64,000 bases of DNA from Candidatus Sulfopaludibacter sp. SbA3 (GCA_945890485.1 CAMDCN010000009.1:217420-281419); one strand, 5' to 3'; numbered from the stretch's first letter, positions 43,370 through 53,297 are shown. Numbers and translations: made by a program. The notes: generated by a model not told the origin, from the letters alone.

Positions 43370-43607
43370 GGTTGCGCCAGGAGTCTGGTTGAGCGTGGTG
43401 CTCCATCCAGTATGCAGCGAATTGACGATTGCCCTTCGTCTGGCCGGGACCAGTCCATTGCTGAGTTCGACCTGGCAGTTGACGAAGAAGGCGCAGATTG
43501 CTTCGTCCTCGGTGGTGGTACCTTTGCCGGGTAGTCAAATAGGGCTTACGACCCAGCCGCGAGCTCGGTTGGCGAGGCGGTCTAGTTGAGGGGTCCCGGC
43601 TGAACTG

Positions 43608-43994
43608 CTAGTAAATGTTCGCAAGTCGTAATTGGACACGTCGCGGCGCGTTCCTGTTCAGCAGCCGTACCGTGGCGCGACCCACCGGCGTCTTCCCGCA
43701 AACCTGGCCGTCTCGCAGTTCGAAATGATCCTCCCACCGGTCTAGGCGGGGATGAAACAGGCGAACAAGCGCCTCGGTGTCTGGGTCGATGCTGGTCAGA
43801 TTGGGACCCTTGTAGGCGTTGCATCGATCACAGGCAAGCGCCAAGCCCGCAGGATCGGCGGAACCGCCGTGCTGTTTGGCTACGACATGTTCGAGGTGGA
43901 AGGGGATAAGGGGAGTTGCGGACTGAGGCAGCCGGCAGTACTCGCAGGCGTTCCCGGCCCTGCCGCGAACCAGATCTCGAGTTCGCTGATCCAA
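43608..43994 (-). CDS. HNH endonuclease
   Basis: 128 residues from TTG 43994. HNH fold marks: N-A-C-E-Y-C-R-L (C17/C20), H-L-E-H-V-V-A-K-Q-H-G-G (catalytic His region), L-A-C-D-R-C-N-A-Y-K-G (second zinc pair plus HNH Asn). It probably nicks or cuts DNA. The TTG lies one base after the stop of the small upstream gene, so translation is probably coupled. Such stand-alone HNH genes occur in many bacterial chromosomes; a defence or mobile-DNA role is possible but not shown. Confidence 0.85.
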   Translation of the reverse strand: MDQRTRDLVRGRAGNACEYCRLPQSATPLIPFHLEHVVAKQHGGSADPAGLALACDRCNAYKGPNLTSIDPDTEALVRLFHPRLDRWEDHFELRDGQVCGKTPVGRATVRLLNRNAPRRVQLRLANIY

Positions 43995-43995
43995 C

Positions 43996-44247
43996 TCAAG
44001 CGGCCTGCCGCGACAGGAACCGCCGAGCCTTCGCCTGCATTATGGAGACGAGGTCAACGGCTTCGATGAAGTCCTTGTATTCTGCGTCCTCGACCGGTGT
44101 TAACGTTCCTTCGTTTGCCTTCTCGCGCAGCTCATCCACGCGCGCCTGCACTTCGGCGTCTACGCGAAGCTCAAGAAGCGCGGAGGCGGATTCTGGCGTC
44201 AGCGTATCGGTCAGCGGATCTAGCAAACGGTCCAAGTAGCTCAGCAC
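43996..44247 (-). CDS. Small acidic protein paired with HNH nuclease
   Basis: 83 residues, helical, no signal. The stretch V-D-E-L-R-E-K-A-N-E-G-T-L-T-P-V-E-D-A-E-Y is typical of short proteins encoded directly before HNH nuclease genes in cyanobacteria and other bacteria (from memory). The next gene starts one base after its stop. It could be an antitoxin-like or accessory partner; this is inferred from position and size only. Confidence 0.65.
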   Translation of the reverse strand: MLSYLDRLLDPLTDTLTPESASALLELRVDAEVQARVDELREKANEGTLTPVEDAEYKDFIEAVDLVSIMQAKARRFLSRQAA

Positions 44248-44400
44248 GTCTATTGGTAGTATACGGCTCCTGGCCGGTCGCTCGGAGAACTCAACGGGTA
44301 CATCTTTGCAGCCGAACGGAACTCAGTTGTTCCGGGGTGTGTTGGCAATGGGCGCTGTGGAGGCGCGTACGACTCAGTTTCGATGGAGAATGGTGTTCTC

Positions 44401-45825
44401 ATGACTCGAAGAACCTTTCTCGCCTCCGCGGCGGCCACGGTGGCCGCGGCCCAGAAGGCCCGCCGTCCGAATATTGTGCTGATCTTGATCGACGACTACG
44501 GCTGGCGCGATACGGGATTCAACGGGAGCAAGTTCTACGAGACGCCGAATATCGACCGGCTCGCGCGCGAGGGCATGGTGTTTACCGATGGCTATTCGGC
44601 CAGCGCGGTCTGTTCTCCAACGCGGGCGGCCATCATGACGGGGAAATTTCCGGCGCGGCTCCACCTCACTTCTCATCTGCAAGGCGCCTCGAACCGGTAC
44701 CACCATACTAAGGTGATCCAGCCCAGCGCGCGGCTCGCCTTGCCGCTGGCAGAGGTCACCATCGCCGAGTTGCTGCGGGAGCAAGGTTACCGTACCGCTT
44801 GCATCGGCAAGTGGCATTTGGGAACGAAGGGGTTTCTTCCCTCCGACCAAGGCTTCGACGTCTCGCTGGCCGGGGATGAGGCCGGTTCGACGAACAATTT
44901 CTTCTATCCGGCGTGGCTGAAGAAAGTGACGCTTGATGGTCAGCCGGGCGACTATCTCACCGACCGGCTGACAACGCTCGCGGTCGACTTCATCCAGGGC
45001 AATCGGGAACGCCCGTTCTTTCTCTACTTGCCGCACTTCGCCGTGCATACGCCCATCGAGGGCAAGCCGGAGAAGGTGAAGAAATACGACGCTAAGGCGC
45101 GGCCGGAGGATCCGCAGAACTATGGCGAATACGCCGCGATGATTGAAAGTGTTGATGAGAGCGTAGGGCGGGTTCTCGATGCGTTAAAAGAATCCGGAGT
45201 GGCGGAGAATACGCTGGTGCTGTTTAGCTCCGACAATGGCGGGGTAACGTCGCGGGAGTGGAAGGGGAGGCCGGTGACTTCGAATCTGCCGCTGCGCGTG
45301 GGAAAGGGCCACGTTTACGAAGGGGGCATCCGGGTGCCAACGGTGGTGCGGTGGCCAGGGGTGACGAAGCCGGGCAGCACGTGTGCGGAACCGGTGGTGA
45401 GCTACGACTATGCGCCGACGATCGCGGAGGTGGCGGGGGTGCCGCGGGAGAGGTTGCCCCGGATGGACGGCCGTAGCTTTACTGGGGCGTTGCGGGGGCG
45501 CGCGGGAAAAATCAGGGATCTGTTTTGGCACTATCCGCACTACAGTCCGCAGAAGGGGCGGCCGGCGGCGGCGATGCGGAACGGGGACGATAAGCTGATT
45601 CTGTTCTTCGAGGAGGGCCGGGTGGAACTGTATGACTTGAAAAACGACATCGGCGAGACAAGTGATTTGGCCGCCATGCAGCCGGCGAAAGCGGCAGCGA
45701 TGCGAAAGCGCTTGGAAGCGTGGTTGACGGCGACGGGGGCTCAGATCCCCGCCAAGAATCCGAAGTATGATCCGGCGCGGGAGTTTGAGGTGGGGGAGCC
45801 GATGGGACCGGTCCCGGTCAAGTAA
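44401..45825 (+). CDS. Sulfatase (formylglycine-dependent, exported)
   Basis: 474 residues from ATG 44401, which opens the Tat-type signal MTRRTFLASAAATVAAAQ; an ATG six codons earlier is less likely. Catalytic motif C71-S-P-T-R-A-A, metal ligands D31/D32 (L-I-D-D-Y-G-W), S-S-D-N-G-G near residue 278, and the K-W-H-L-G-T block. It is arylsulfatase A-like (S1 family), different from the 34406 sulfatase, and not in an operon. It probably desulfates a sugar or aryl ester in the periplasm. Confidence 0.9.
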   Translation: MTRRTFLASAAATVAAAQKARRPNIVLILIDDYGWRDTGFNGSKFYETPNIDRLAREGMVFTDGYSASAVCSPTRAAIMTGKFPARLHLTSHLQGASNRYHHTKVIQPSARLALPLAEVTIAELLREQGYRTACIGKWHLGTKGFLPSDQGFDVSLAGDEAGSTNNFFYPAWLKKVTLDGQPGDYLTDRLTTLAVDFIQGNRERPFFLYLPHFAVHTPIEGKPEKVKKYDAKARPEDPQNYGEYAAMIESVDESVGRVLDALKESGVAENTLVLFSSDNGGVTSREWKGRPVTSNLPLRVGKGHVYEGGIRVPTVVRWPGVTKPGSTCAEPVVSYDYAPTIAEVAGVPRERLPRMDGRSFTGALRGRAGKIRDLFWHYPHYSPQKGRPAAAMRNGDDKLILFFEEGRVELYDLKNDIGETSDLAAMQPAKAAAMRKRLEAWLTATGAQIPAKNPKYDPAREFEVGEPMGPVPVK

Positions 45826-45978
45826 AGGCGTTGCTGCGCCATGGAAACTGATACCTTTGGGATTGGTAGCGAACGGCCCGTAATGCCATTGGGGCTTTCC
45901 GGAAGTGCGAGTGAAAGTGAACGAGCAACGAAGGGTCCGATGTCGAAGCGGTAGAACAGCAGCCGCGAGTCCCGGTTC

Positions 45979-47307
45979 ATGAACAAGGTACGCGTGCTGT
46001 GGGAGTCGCTACGATCCAGCCTTTGGTTTCTGCCCACGCTACTAGTTCTGAGTTCCGTGGTTCTCGCCGTCGCCGCAATCGAGGCGGAGCCATGGTTTGA
46101 CGCCAACCGCTTTGAAGAACACTGGCCGCGCCTGCTCGGTGCCGGCGCGGCCGGGGCGCGTGGCATGCTGTCGGCTATCGCGGGTTCGATCATTACCGTG
46201 GCCGGGGTCGCGTTTTCGACGATCATTGTCGCGCTAACCCTGGCGTCAAGCCAGTACACGCCCCGCATCCTGCGGAACTTCATGCGCGACAAAGGGAACC
46301 AATCGGTTCTTGGGGTGTTCCTCGGGGTCTTTGCTTACTGTCTGGTGGTGCTCCGGACCATCCGGGGCGGGGACGAAGGCGCTTTTGTGCCTTCCTTCGC
46401 CGTTTCGGTAGCCGTGGCGCTGGCGTTTGTCGCCATCGGCTTTTTCATTTTCTTTATTCACCATATTTCGTCCGGCCTGCAGGCGTCGAGCATCATCGCA
46501 GGGGCGGCCCAGGAGACGATCGAAGCGGTCGACCGTCTGTTCCCGAAGGAGTTGGGCGAAGCTGACGGGTCTGGTCTCTCGTCGCGACGGCCTCCCGCGG
46601 ATCAGGAGTGGAAGGGTATAGCCGCTCGGCGCACGGGCTACATCCAAAGTGTCGATGGAGACGCGCTTCTCCGATTGGCGAGTGAGTGGAATGTGATTGT
46701 CCGCATGGACTCGGGCATTGCCGAGTTTGTGGTGGAAGGGGCGACCCTTGTTTCCATTACCGGGGAGACGGCCCCAGATGAAGAAAGAGCGGCGCAGCTA
46801 CACGGCGCTTACTCCATCGACCGCCACCGCACGACGGTTCAGGATGTGGGCTTTGGCATCCGGCAGATCGTGGACATAGCACTCAAGAGCCTTTCCCCGG
46901 GCATCAACGACACGACTACGGCGGTGAATTGTGTGGACTATTTGACGGCAATCCTGGCACGGCTCGCCCCGCGTCAGATTGAAGAACCATTCCGGATGGA
47001 TCAGGGCGAAGTGCGGGTTCTGGCTCGCGGGCCCACTTTTCGGAGCCTGCTCGACGACGCGTTTGACCAAATTCGGCAGAACTCTGAAGGTAACGTCGCC
47101 GTTCTCGTCCGCCTTCTCCAGAACCTTCACGTCATCGCCGGGTTTACGCACGACGGACATCGGCGCCACGCGCTGCAACTGCATGCTGACCTGGTGCTGG
47201 AGCCGGCAGAACGCAGCGTCCCCGCGCCCTACGACCGGGCGGCGATTCACCAAGTCAGCAAGCTAGCTATGCCCACGCCTAGCGGCCCAAGCGAGGGTAA
47301 GCAGTGA
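45979..47307 (+). CDS. DUF2254 family membrane protein
   Basis: 442 residues. Four N-terminal membrane helices (about 15-37, 63-90, 110-130, 138-160) are followed by a soluble domain. Marks of DUF2254: A-G-V-A-F-S-T-I-I-V-A-L-T-L-A-S-S-Q-Y-T-P-R (about 75-96), F-I-H-H-I-S-S-G-L-Q, and S-P-G-I-N-D-T-T-T-A-V-N-C-V-D in the soluble part. The role of the family is unknown. No ribosome binding site is obvious before the ATG. Its stop overlaps the start of the ion-channel gene (GTGA), so the two products may act together at the membrane. Confidence 0.85.
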   Translation: MNKVRVLWESLRSSLWFLPTLLVLSSVVLAVAAIEAEPWFDANRFEEHWPRLLGAGAAGARGMLSAIAGSIITVAGVAFSTIIVALTLASSQYTPRILRNFMRDKGNQSVLGVFLGVFAYCLVVLRTIRGGDEGAFVPSFAVSVAVALAFVAIGFFIFFIHHISSGLQASSIIAGAAQETIEAVDRLFPKELGEADGSGLSSRRPPADQEWKGIAARRTGYIQSVDGDALLRLASEWNVIVRMDSGIAEFVVEGATLVSITGETAPDEERAAQLHGAYSIDRHRTTVQDVGFGIRQIVDIALKSLSPGINDTTTAVNCVDYLTAILARLAPRQIEEPFRMDQGEVRVLARGPTFRSLLDDAFDQIRQNSEGNVAVLVRLLQNLHVIAGFTHDGHRRHALQLHADLVLEPAERSVPAPYDRAAIHQVSKLAMPTPSGPSEGKQ

Positions 47308-48152
47308 ACCAGATGAGCAGCGGGGAAAACCGGGGCACGGCGCCCGATGACGCAACGGCGTTAGAACAAGAGCGCTTTGAACTGTTGGCACGGCTTGAAG
47401 ATTGGCTGGAAACGCCGATGTTGGTGCTGGCCTTTGTGTGGCTGGCGCTACTGATTGTTGAGTTTATATGGGGTGAAAGCTCGCTGTTTGAGGTCATCGG
47501 CACGAGCATCTATGGCGTTTTCATCGTGAACTTTGCTCTTGAGTTCACATTGGCTCCGCGGAAGGTGGACTATCTTAAACGCCACTGGCTGACGGCGATC
47601 TCGCTGCTTGTGCCGGCCCTACGCATATTCCGGGTATTTCGAGTGTTCCGGGTCCTTCGGCTGGCGCGTACCGCGCGGGGTTTTCGTTTGCTGCGCGTCG
47701 TCAGTTCCCTGAATCGAGGAATGCTCGCGCTGGGGGCGAGTCTGAGCCGCCGGGGTTTTGGGTACGTGATCGCTTTGACGCTCCTCGTCACTTTTGGCGG
47801 TGCTGCCGGCATGTATGCCTTCGAGAATGAAGCCCCCGAAGGTCTCCACAGCTATGGGGAGGCGTTGTGGTGGACGGTGATGATCATGACCACCATGGGC
47901 TCCCAGTATTGGCCGCAGACGGTGGAGGGGCGGGTCTTGTGCGTCTTTCTGTCCCTGTACGCATTCGGGGTGTTCGGCTACGTGACGGCGACGCTGGCGA
48001 CCTACTTTATTGGCCGCGATGCGGAGAGTGAATCCGCCGAGGTGGCTGGTTCGGCGCAACTGATTTCGCTGAGAGAGGAGATCCACGCGTTGCGGGAGGA
48101 GATGCGAGCGTTCGCGGAGCGCCGTAGTGACGGCGGGCCTCCTACTCGATAG
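47304..48152 (+). CDS. Voltage-gated-type ion channel with non-GYG filter
   Basis: 282 residues, six-helix layout. The S4 sensor is ALRIFRVFRVFRVLRLARTA (R107, R110, R113, R116, R119, R122, at every third position). The pore helix and filter are M-T-T-M-G-S-Q-Y-W-P (about 195-204), where K+ channels have T-V-G-Y-G-D. The C-terminus is a short coiled-coil (SLREEIHALREEMRAFAER) that could hold a tetramer together. Start GTG 47304 overlaps the DUF2254 stop; ATG 47313 is an alternative. It is a cation channel by fold; ion choice is uncertain because of the filter. Confidence 0.85.
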   Translation: MNQMSSGENRGTAPDDATALEQERFELLARLEDWLETPMLVLAFVWLALLIVEFIWGESSLFEVIGTSIYGVFIVNFALEFTLAPRKVDYLKRHWLTAISLLVPALRIFRVFRVFRVLRLARTARGFRLLRVVSSLNRGMLALGASLSRRGFGYVIALTLLVTFGGAAGMYAFENEAPEGLHSYGEALWWTVMIMTTMGSQYWPQTVEGRVLCVFLSLYAFGVFGYVTATLATYFIGRDAESESAEVAGSAQLISLREEIHALREEMRAFAERRSDGGPPTR

Positions 48153-48302
48153 TCGCTTCGCCCCGCGTCCCTTCACCAGCACCTCCTCGCTGGCAGGGCT
48201 TCGTGTTGGAGACCGCGGAAAAGGGCAGGATCGGAATTTGCTACTGTAGGGGACCGTCAAAATTCAGCTCCAGCCCGTTACCAAGGTAAAGGATCGGTTC
48301 GC

Positions 48303-49949
48303 ATGTTGAGATCTCTCGTTGGTTGGGGGACGCTTGTCCTCGCAGGTTTGCCCTTGTTGGGCCAAGAGGCCCCCTTTGTGTCTGGGGGCGGGGTTGTGAA
48401 CGCAGCCAGCTTCACGCCGAACTCCTTACCGGGCGGCGGCATCGCGCAGGGTTCGATTTTCAGCATTTTCGGCCGCGATTTGGGGCCGACGACGCCGGTG
48501 CAGGTGACGAGCTTCCCGCTCGGCGCTTCGCTGCAGGGTGTTTCGATTCAGGTGCGGCAAGGGAGCACTACCCTGGACGCGATTCCACTTTTCGTCCTCG
48601 CGAGCCAGATCAACGCCATCATGCCTTCGGCGACGCCGGTGGGGCAGGTCACGCTGCGCGTTAGCTACAACGGACGGGCGGGGAATTGGGTGCCGGTCAC
48701 CGTGGTGGCGCACTCCCCCGGGGTGTTCACGGCGACCGGGATTGGCAAGGGCTGGACGATTTTCCAGAACTTTGTCGACCCCGGCAATCAGCCGCTGAAT
48801 TCCGGGCGCACGGCCGCGAAGCCGGGGCAGGTGGGTACCTTGTGGCTGACGGGGGCGGGGGCGATTCGCGGGGCGGATGGCAATTCGCCTCCGGTGGGCG
48901 ACCATCCGTACAACGTAGAGATTTTTGTGGGGGGGCGGCGGGTGACCAACCGGCTCTATGCAGGGCGTGCGCCGGGCATTTCCGGGCTCGATCAGTTTGT
49001 GTTCGCCGTGCCGGCGGATGCGCCCACCGGGTGCTTTGTTCCGATTTATGTGCGGGTGAACGGGGCGGTGAGCAACTCGACGACGATGGCGATTATGCCC
49101 GAGGGGGGCGCGTGTGCGGACGCGCATAACCCGATTAGCGCGGAGCTGATCCGGGGTGGCAAAGTGGTGCAGGCGGTTTTGTCGCGCATGGCGACGGACT
49201 CGGGCGTGATCCCTGGGGTGAATTTGCGGCTGGTGACCGATGTGGCGTCGGTACGCACCCGCGAAGAGCCCGGCGGGTTGTTCGCGTTTGATCCGTTTTT
49301 GGCCGCGCCGCCGGCGGGGGCGTGCACGAGCTATACGTTCGGCGGGAACGTGATCAGCGATCCGATTCGGTTTGCTGCGCCGGGAAGGGCGCTGGCGCTG
49401 GGCGATTTCGCGGCGGACTCGGGCGCGAGAAGTGTGAAACTAGGACCGCGCCGCGCGGGGTTGGTTTCGGACCCGATCGGGGGCGGCTTAGAAGCGAAGC
49501 CCCTATTCTTCGTTTCGGCGGCTACTGCCTCGATACGAGCCACTGGCGGCGCCGGGGGAGGGGCGTTCATCGCCTCCGTACCGCCCGGGGGGACGCTTGG
49601 CGGCGCCCGCCTGGCAGCACTTTCTCTGCTGGACCGGGAGGCTTCGGCGACGGTTCAATGGACCGGCGTGGCCGGCGTATCGGCCTCGATATCGGGCGCT
49701 GTTTACGAGCTAGCAACTGACAGCTCGGCGTACTTCCTGTGCGTCTCGGAACGAGGGGCCAGCGGCTTCACGATTCCGGACTATGTGCTGGCCGGCCTGC
49801 CTCCAACGGAGGACGTTGCTCCGGCGGGTTCGGCGCTGTCGCTCTTCTCGGCGTGGCCCGTTTTTTCATCCACGACGACGGCGGACCAAGTCCGCATCTT
49901 CACGGCCCGTCAAGACCTGTACGGGCAGGCCATTATCTCGGTGCAATAG
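48303..49949 (+). CDS. Exported TIGR03437-domain protein
   Basis: 548 residues with signal peptide MLRSLVGWGTLVLAGLPLLGQ. Residues about 28-265 are a full TIGR03437 domain: V-V-N-A-A-S-F, G-S-I-F-S-I-F-G-R-D-L-G, A-S-Q-I-N-A-I-M-P, V-V-A-H-S-P-G-V-F-T, and G-L-D-Q-F-V-F-A-V-P. The C-terminal half is beta-rich and Gly/Ala-rich with few named features (two Cys near the end). These proteins are numerous in Solibacter-like genomes and have no assigned role. The following gene starts 6 bases after its stop, so they form a unit. Confidence 0.8.
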   Translation: MLRSLVGWGTLVLAGLPLLGQEAPFVSGGGVVNAASFTPNSLPGGGIAQGSIFSIFGRDLGPTTPVQVTSFPLGASLQGVSIQVRQGSTTLDAIPLFVLASQINAIMPSATPVGQVTLRVSYNGRAGNWVPVTVVAHSPGVFTATGIGKGWTIFQNFVDPGNQPLNSGRTAAKPGQVGTLWLTGAGAIRGADGNSPPVGDHPYNVEIFVGGRRVTNRLYAGRAPGISGLDQFVFAVPADAPTGCFVPIYVRVNGAVSNSTTMAIMPEGGACADAHNPISAELIRGGKVVQAVLSRMATDSGVIPGVNLRLVTDVASVRTREEPGGLFAFDPFLAAPPAGACTSYTFGGNVISDPIRFAAPGRALALGDFAADSGARSVKLGPRRAGLVSDPIGGGLEAKPLFFVSAATASIRATGGAGGGAFIASVPPGGTLGGARLAALSLLDREASATVQWTGVAGVSASISGAVYELATDSSAYFLCVSERGASGFTIPDYVLAGLPPTEDVAPAGSALSLFSAWPVFSSTTTADQVRIFTARQDLYGQAIISVQ

Positions 49950-49955
49950 GGCCCT

Positions 49956-52900
49956 ATGACTCCCCAATTCTATAGAACGGCCGTCGTCGTTTCGCTGCTC
50001 CTCGGCGCGGTTTTCCAGGCTGGTTGTTCCCAGATCAGTTTACCGCCGCCTGTCTTCGTCGCGCATGAGAACGCTGCCAACCCGGTTTGGGTGGGCGGGC
50101 CGTTTCCCCTCTATCCGCTGAAGATCGCCGGACTGGAGGCGTGTACTTCCGTGGCCGATCTCAAGGTCATTAGCGGGATTGGGCAAGACCCATATAGCAC
50201 TTCGCTGTATCTGGTGTGTCCGGCGGCGAAGGAACTCGCTGTAGCGATCAATTACGATCCGGGAACCGGCCAGGTGGTGCGGGCGGCCGCCACCGACATA
50301 TTCCGTAAGGCCGGGTCGGCGACGGTGGGAGAGGGCGCGTTTGCGGTGGTGGTGGATGCGGTGGAGGGCTTCGCCTATGTCAGCAATACCCTCAGCAATA
50401 CGGTGAGCGTGGTCGACATCCGGACGAACCGGACGGTCGCCACGATCGGAGGATTTCCCGCGGGCAGCCGGCCGGGGGGGCTGGCGGTGATGCCGGGCAA
50501 GCTATACGTGGTGCTAACGGCCACCGGGAAAGTGAGCGTGGTGAACACGGCGACCCGGCAGATCAGCGCTACGATCGACGTGGGCCAGACGCCTGGCCGT
50601 CCCAGTCTCTCCGCAGGCAACCGGGATCTGTACGTTCCCAACTCGGGGAGCGGTACGGTGAGCGTGATCGCGACGGCGACGGACACCGTGGAGTTCACAA
50701 TACCGAGTACGCGGGGAACGCAGGCGGTTGCCGCGTCGAAGAATGGCAAGTTCCTGTTTATTGGCCGTACGGCGGCGCCTGGTTTTGAGGACATCATCTA
50801 TAGCGCTTTGACTTATAAAGCGGATGCGGGCGGCGCGATAGAGAACGTCCCCACTGCCCCTTCGAGCTATATGGAGGGGCTGACTGCGGGTTCTGATTCA
50901 CTCGGCTTCGCGGTTGTGGACGCGAGCGACGGCTCTCCTGTCGTGTTTTGGCAGGCTCCGATCCTGCAGCAGGAGTTGGCAGACCTGCTCCAGTTCCAAT
51001 TGTATGAGTGGACTGGGAGAGTGCTGGAGCCCTCCGTTAACAGCTCGCTTCGGGCGACGTCGGTTGCCGTAAGTGAAAAGGCACGACTGAAGCCGAGGCC
51101 GGGGCAGTGCCGGCTGACGATCCGGACGGTGGGCCCGGGAAGTATTCGGGTGAGCCCGCCGCCACCCGCCGACGGCTTCTACCCTTGCGACATCCTTTCG
51201 ATACTGAATGCGGAACCAGAAGCGGGCAGTGAGTTCGACGGTTGGAATGTAAGCACGAAAAAAGCAGGGGCTTCGGCTGCGACAGCCGGCGCACCGAAGG
51301 GGATCCGATCGGTCATTCAGGAAGGCATCACTCTTCCCGTCACTCCCAAGCAAGACGATACGATTATCGTCGTTGGAACATTTAGAGCGCCGCCCTTGGA
51401 AGTTGGGTCGACTGCCAACTTCCGCCTCCGGGTAGAAACGGCGCCGGCCGGGCTGCAAGCGCGGATCGGGACGGCGGGCGTGTATTCGCCGGCGCCGGTG
51501 GTGTTGACCGCACCAGCACTTTCCGCGCAGACGATCAGCGTGACCACGCCACAATTTAGCGCGGCGAACGGCACCGGGTATGCGTTTTCTTCTTGGTCAA
51601 CCGGCGCGACGACACCAGAGATAACGGTCCAGAGTCTGGCAGATATCACCCACACGGCTACCTTCTGGCCCGCGTGCTATGTATTGACCCTGGCCTCCGC
51701 GCCGGCGGCAGCCGGTACGGTGACGGCGAGCCCCGCCTCTGGAGGATTGGCCGGGCTGCCCTCGAATTGTTATGCGCCGGGAACGGTGGTGACGCTGACG
51801 GCCGCCGGGACGGGCGGCGCCACGGTGCAGAGTTGGACCGGAGCCAGCGGGACCGGTAACACTGCCACGGTGACCATGGCCGCTCCGGTGACGGCTACGG
51901 CCAACTTCGGAACAGCGGCGAACGTCAACCTGACGGTGGCGACGAATCCGGCGGGCCTGGAAACGCGGATTGGAACCTCGGGGGTATTCGCGCCGGGTCC
52001 GGTGACGTTGCCGGTGGCGCCGAACTCGACGCAAACCATTGCGGTAAGCAATCCGCAGTACTTGGCTGCAGCGCGCACGGGCTACAGCTTTACGGGCTGG
52101 TCGACAGGGGCGACGACCCCGGTGACTACGGTGCAGCCAACGGCCAATCTGACGGCAACGGCGAGCTTCCGGGCGGCTTGTTATGAGTTGGCGATTAACG
52201 TCCTTCCGGCGGGCAGCGGGACGGTGACGGCGACGCAACCGGTGGGAGTACCGGCTGGGTTGCCGGCGAACTGTTATGCTCCGGGGACCTTGGTGATCCT
52301 GACGGCCGCGGGCACCGGGGGCAGCACGCTGCAATCGTGGACCGGGGCATCGGGGACGGGGAACGTGGTTTCGGTGGTGATGGGCGCGCCGGCGACGGTG
52401 ACGGCTAACTTCGGAACGGCGTCGAACGTGAATTTGACCTTGGCGACGAATCCGGCGGGCTTAGGCGTGCGGATTGGCGCGGCGGGGCCGTTTGTTCCCG
52501 GGCCGGTGACGGCGCCGGTTCCGGCGAACCAGCCGCAGACGATTAGCGCGGCCGATCCACAGTACTTGAGTTCGGCGTTGACGGGGTATAGTTTCGTCTC
52601 TTGGTCCACGGGAGCGGCGCCAGCGTCGGCGACGACGACCGTGCAGCCGGCGGCGAACCTGACGGCGACGGCCACGTTCCGGGTGGCGTGTTACGCGCTG
52701 GTCGTTTCGGTTTCGCCGGCCAATGGCGGGACGGTGACGGCGAGTCCGGCGAGCGGCGGACTGCCGGGGATGCCGGCGAACTGTTATGCGCCGGGAACCG
52801 TGGTGACGTTGACGGCTGCGGCGAACGAGGCGCTCGACTTCTATTTCGACGCGGAGCCGACCTACCGGGTGACGATGAACGCGCCGCAGACGATTCCGGT

Positions 52901-53279
52901 GACGTTTATTCCGTATCCGGCGCCAAAGGTTCGGTTCGTGTTGGACCCGAATCTGTCGGGCTTTTTGCCGGGCAACATTGTGGCGGCGCGCGGCCGATTG
53001 GAGAACCGGGACGTGGCGGGTGCCGCCGGGGCTCCGTTTAAGGATGTGCGGATCACGAGAGTGAACTGGGTGGCTACGCCGGCCGGGCAGACGGTGACCA
53101 ATACGACCGTGTTGCCGTTGGTGGTGGGTGACATCGCGGCGGGCGGCGTGAGCGGGACGGTGGAGTTGCGCGGCAATTATTCGGCCGGCGTGGCGGATGT
53201 CCGGGTTTGCGCGTCGGGAACGGCGGTGAGTCCGTTGTCGGGCCGGTTGTTCACTTGGGCGGATCCGAACTGTCCCTAG
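49956..53279 (+). CDS. Surface protein: YVTN beta-propeller plus tandem bacterial repeats
   Basis: 1107 residues. The N-terminus has a hydrophobic signal ending near Q-A-G-C-S, possibly a lipoprotein with an unusual lipobox. About residues 35-380 form a YVTN/40-residue-repeat propeller (T-V-S-V-V-D-I-R-T-N-R-T-V-A-T-I, then K-V-S-V-V-N-T-A-T-R-Q). About 490-1000 hold three units of about 160 residues, each with NPAGLxxRIG, a G-Y-S-F-x-x-W-S-T-G, and a C-Y ... L-P-x-N-C-Y-A-P-G-T-x-V-x-L-T-A-A block; these resemble InlB/Flg-type bacterial repeats. The DNA of the units is also similar, implying recent duplication. It is probably cell-surface or secreted, and encoded with the TIGR03437 protein. 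Confidence 0.8.
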   Translation: MTPQFYRTAVVVSLLLGAVFQAGCSQISLPPPVFVAHENAANPVWVGGPFPLYPLKIAGLEACTSVADLKVISGIGQDPYSTSLYLVCPAAKELAVAINYDPGTGQVVRAAATDIFRKAGSATVGEGAFAVVVDAVEGFAYVSNTLSNTVSVVDIRTNRTVATIGGFPAGSRPGGLAVMPGKLYVVLTATGKVSVVNTATRQISATIDVGQTPGRPSLSAGNRDLYVPNSGSGTVSVIATATDTVEFTIPSTRGTQAVAASKNGKFLFIGRTAAPGFEDIIYSALTYKADAGGAIENVPTAPSSYMEGLTAGSDSLGFAVVDASDGSPVVFWQAPILQQELADLLQFQLYEWTGRVLEPSVNSSLRATSVAVSEKARLKPRPGQCRLTIRTVGPGSIRVSPPPPADGFYPCDILSILNAEPEAGSEFDGWNVSTKKAGASAATAGAPKGIRSVIQEGITLPVTPKQDDTIIVVGTFRAPPLEVGSTANFRLRVETAPAGLQARIGTAGVYSPAPVVLTAPALSAQTISVTTPQFSAANGTGYAFSSWSTGATTPEITVQSLADITHTATFWPACYVLTLASAPAAAGTVTASPASGGLAGLPSNCYAPGTVVTLTAAGTGGATVQSWTGASGTGNTATVTMAAPVTATANFGTAANVNLTVATNPAGLETRIGTSGVFAPGPVTLPVAPNSTQTIAVSNPQYLAAARTGYSFTGWSTGATTPVTTVQPTANLTATASFRAACYELAINVLPAGSGTVTATQPVGVPAGLPANCYAPGTLVILTAAGTGGSTLQSWTGASGTGNVVSVVMGAPATVTANFGTASNVNLTLATNPAGLGVRIGAAGPFVPGPVTAPVPANQPQTISAADPQYLSSALTGYSFVSWSTGAAPASATTTVQPAANLTATATFRVACYALVVSVSPANGGTVTASPASGGLPGMPANCYAPGTVVTLTAAANEALDFYFDAEPTYRVTMNAPQTIPVTFIPYPAPKVRFVLDPNLSGFLPGNIVAARGRLENRDVAGAAGAPFKDVRITRVNWVATPAGQTVTNTTVLPLVVGDIAAGGVSGTVELRGNYSAGVADVRVCASGTAVSPLSGRLFTWADPNCP

Positions 53280-53297
53280 GCCGCGGCGTTGGCGCGC

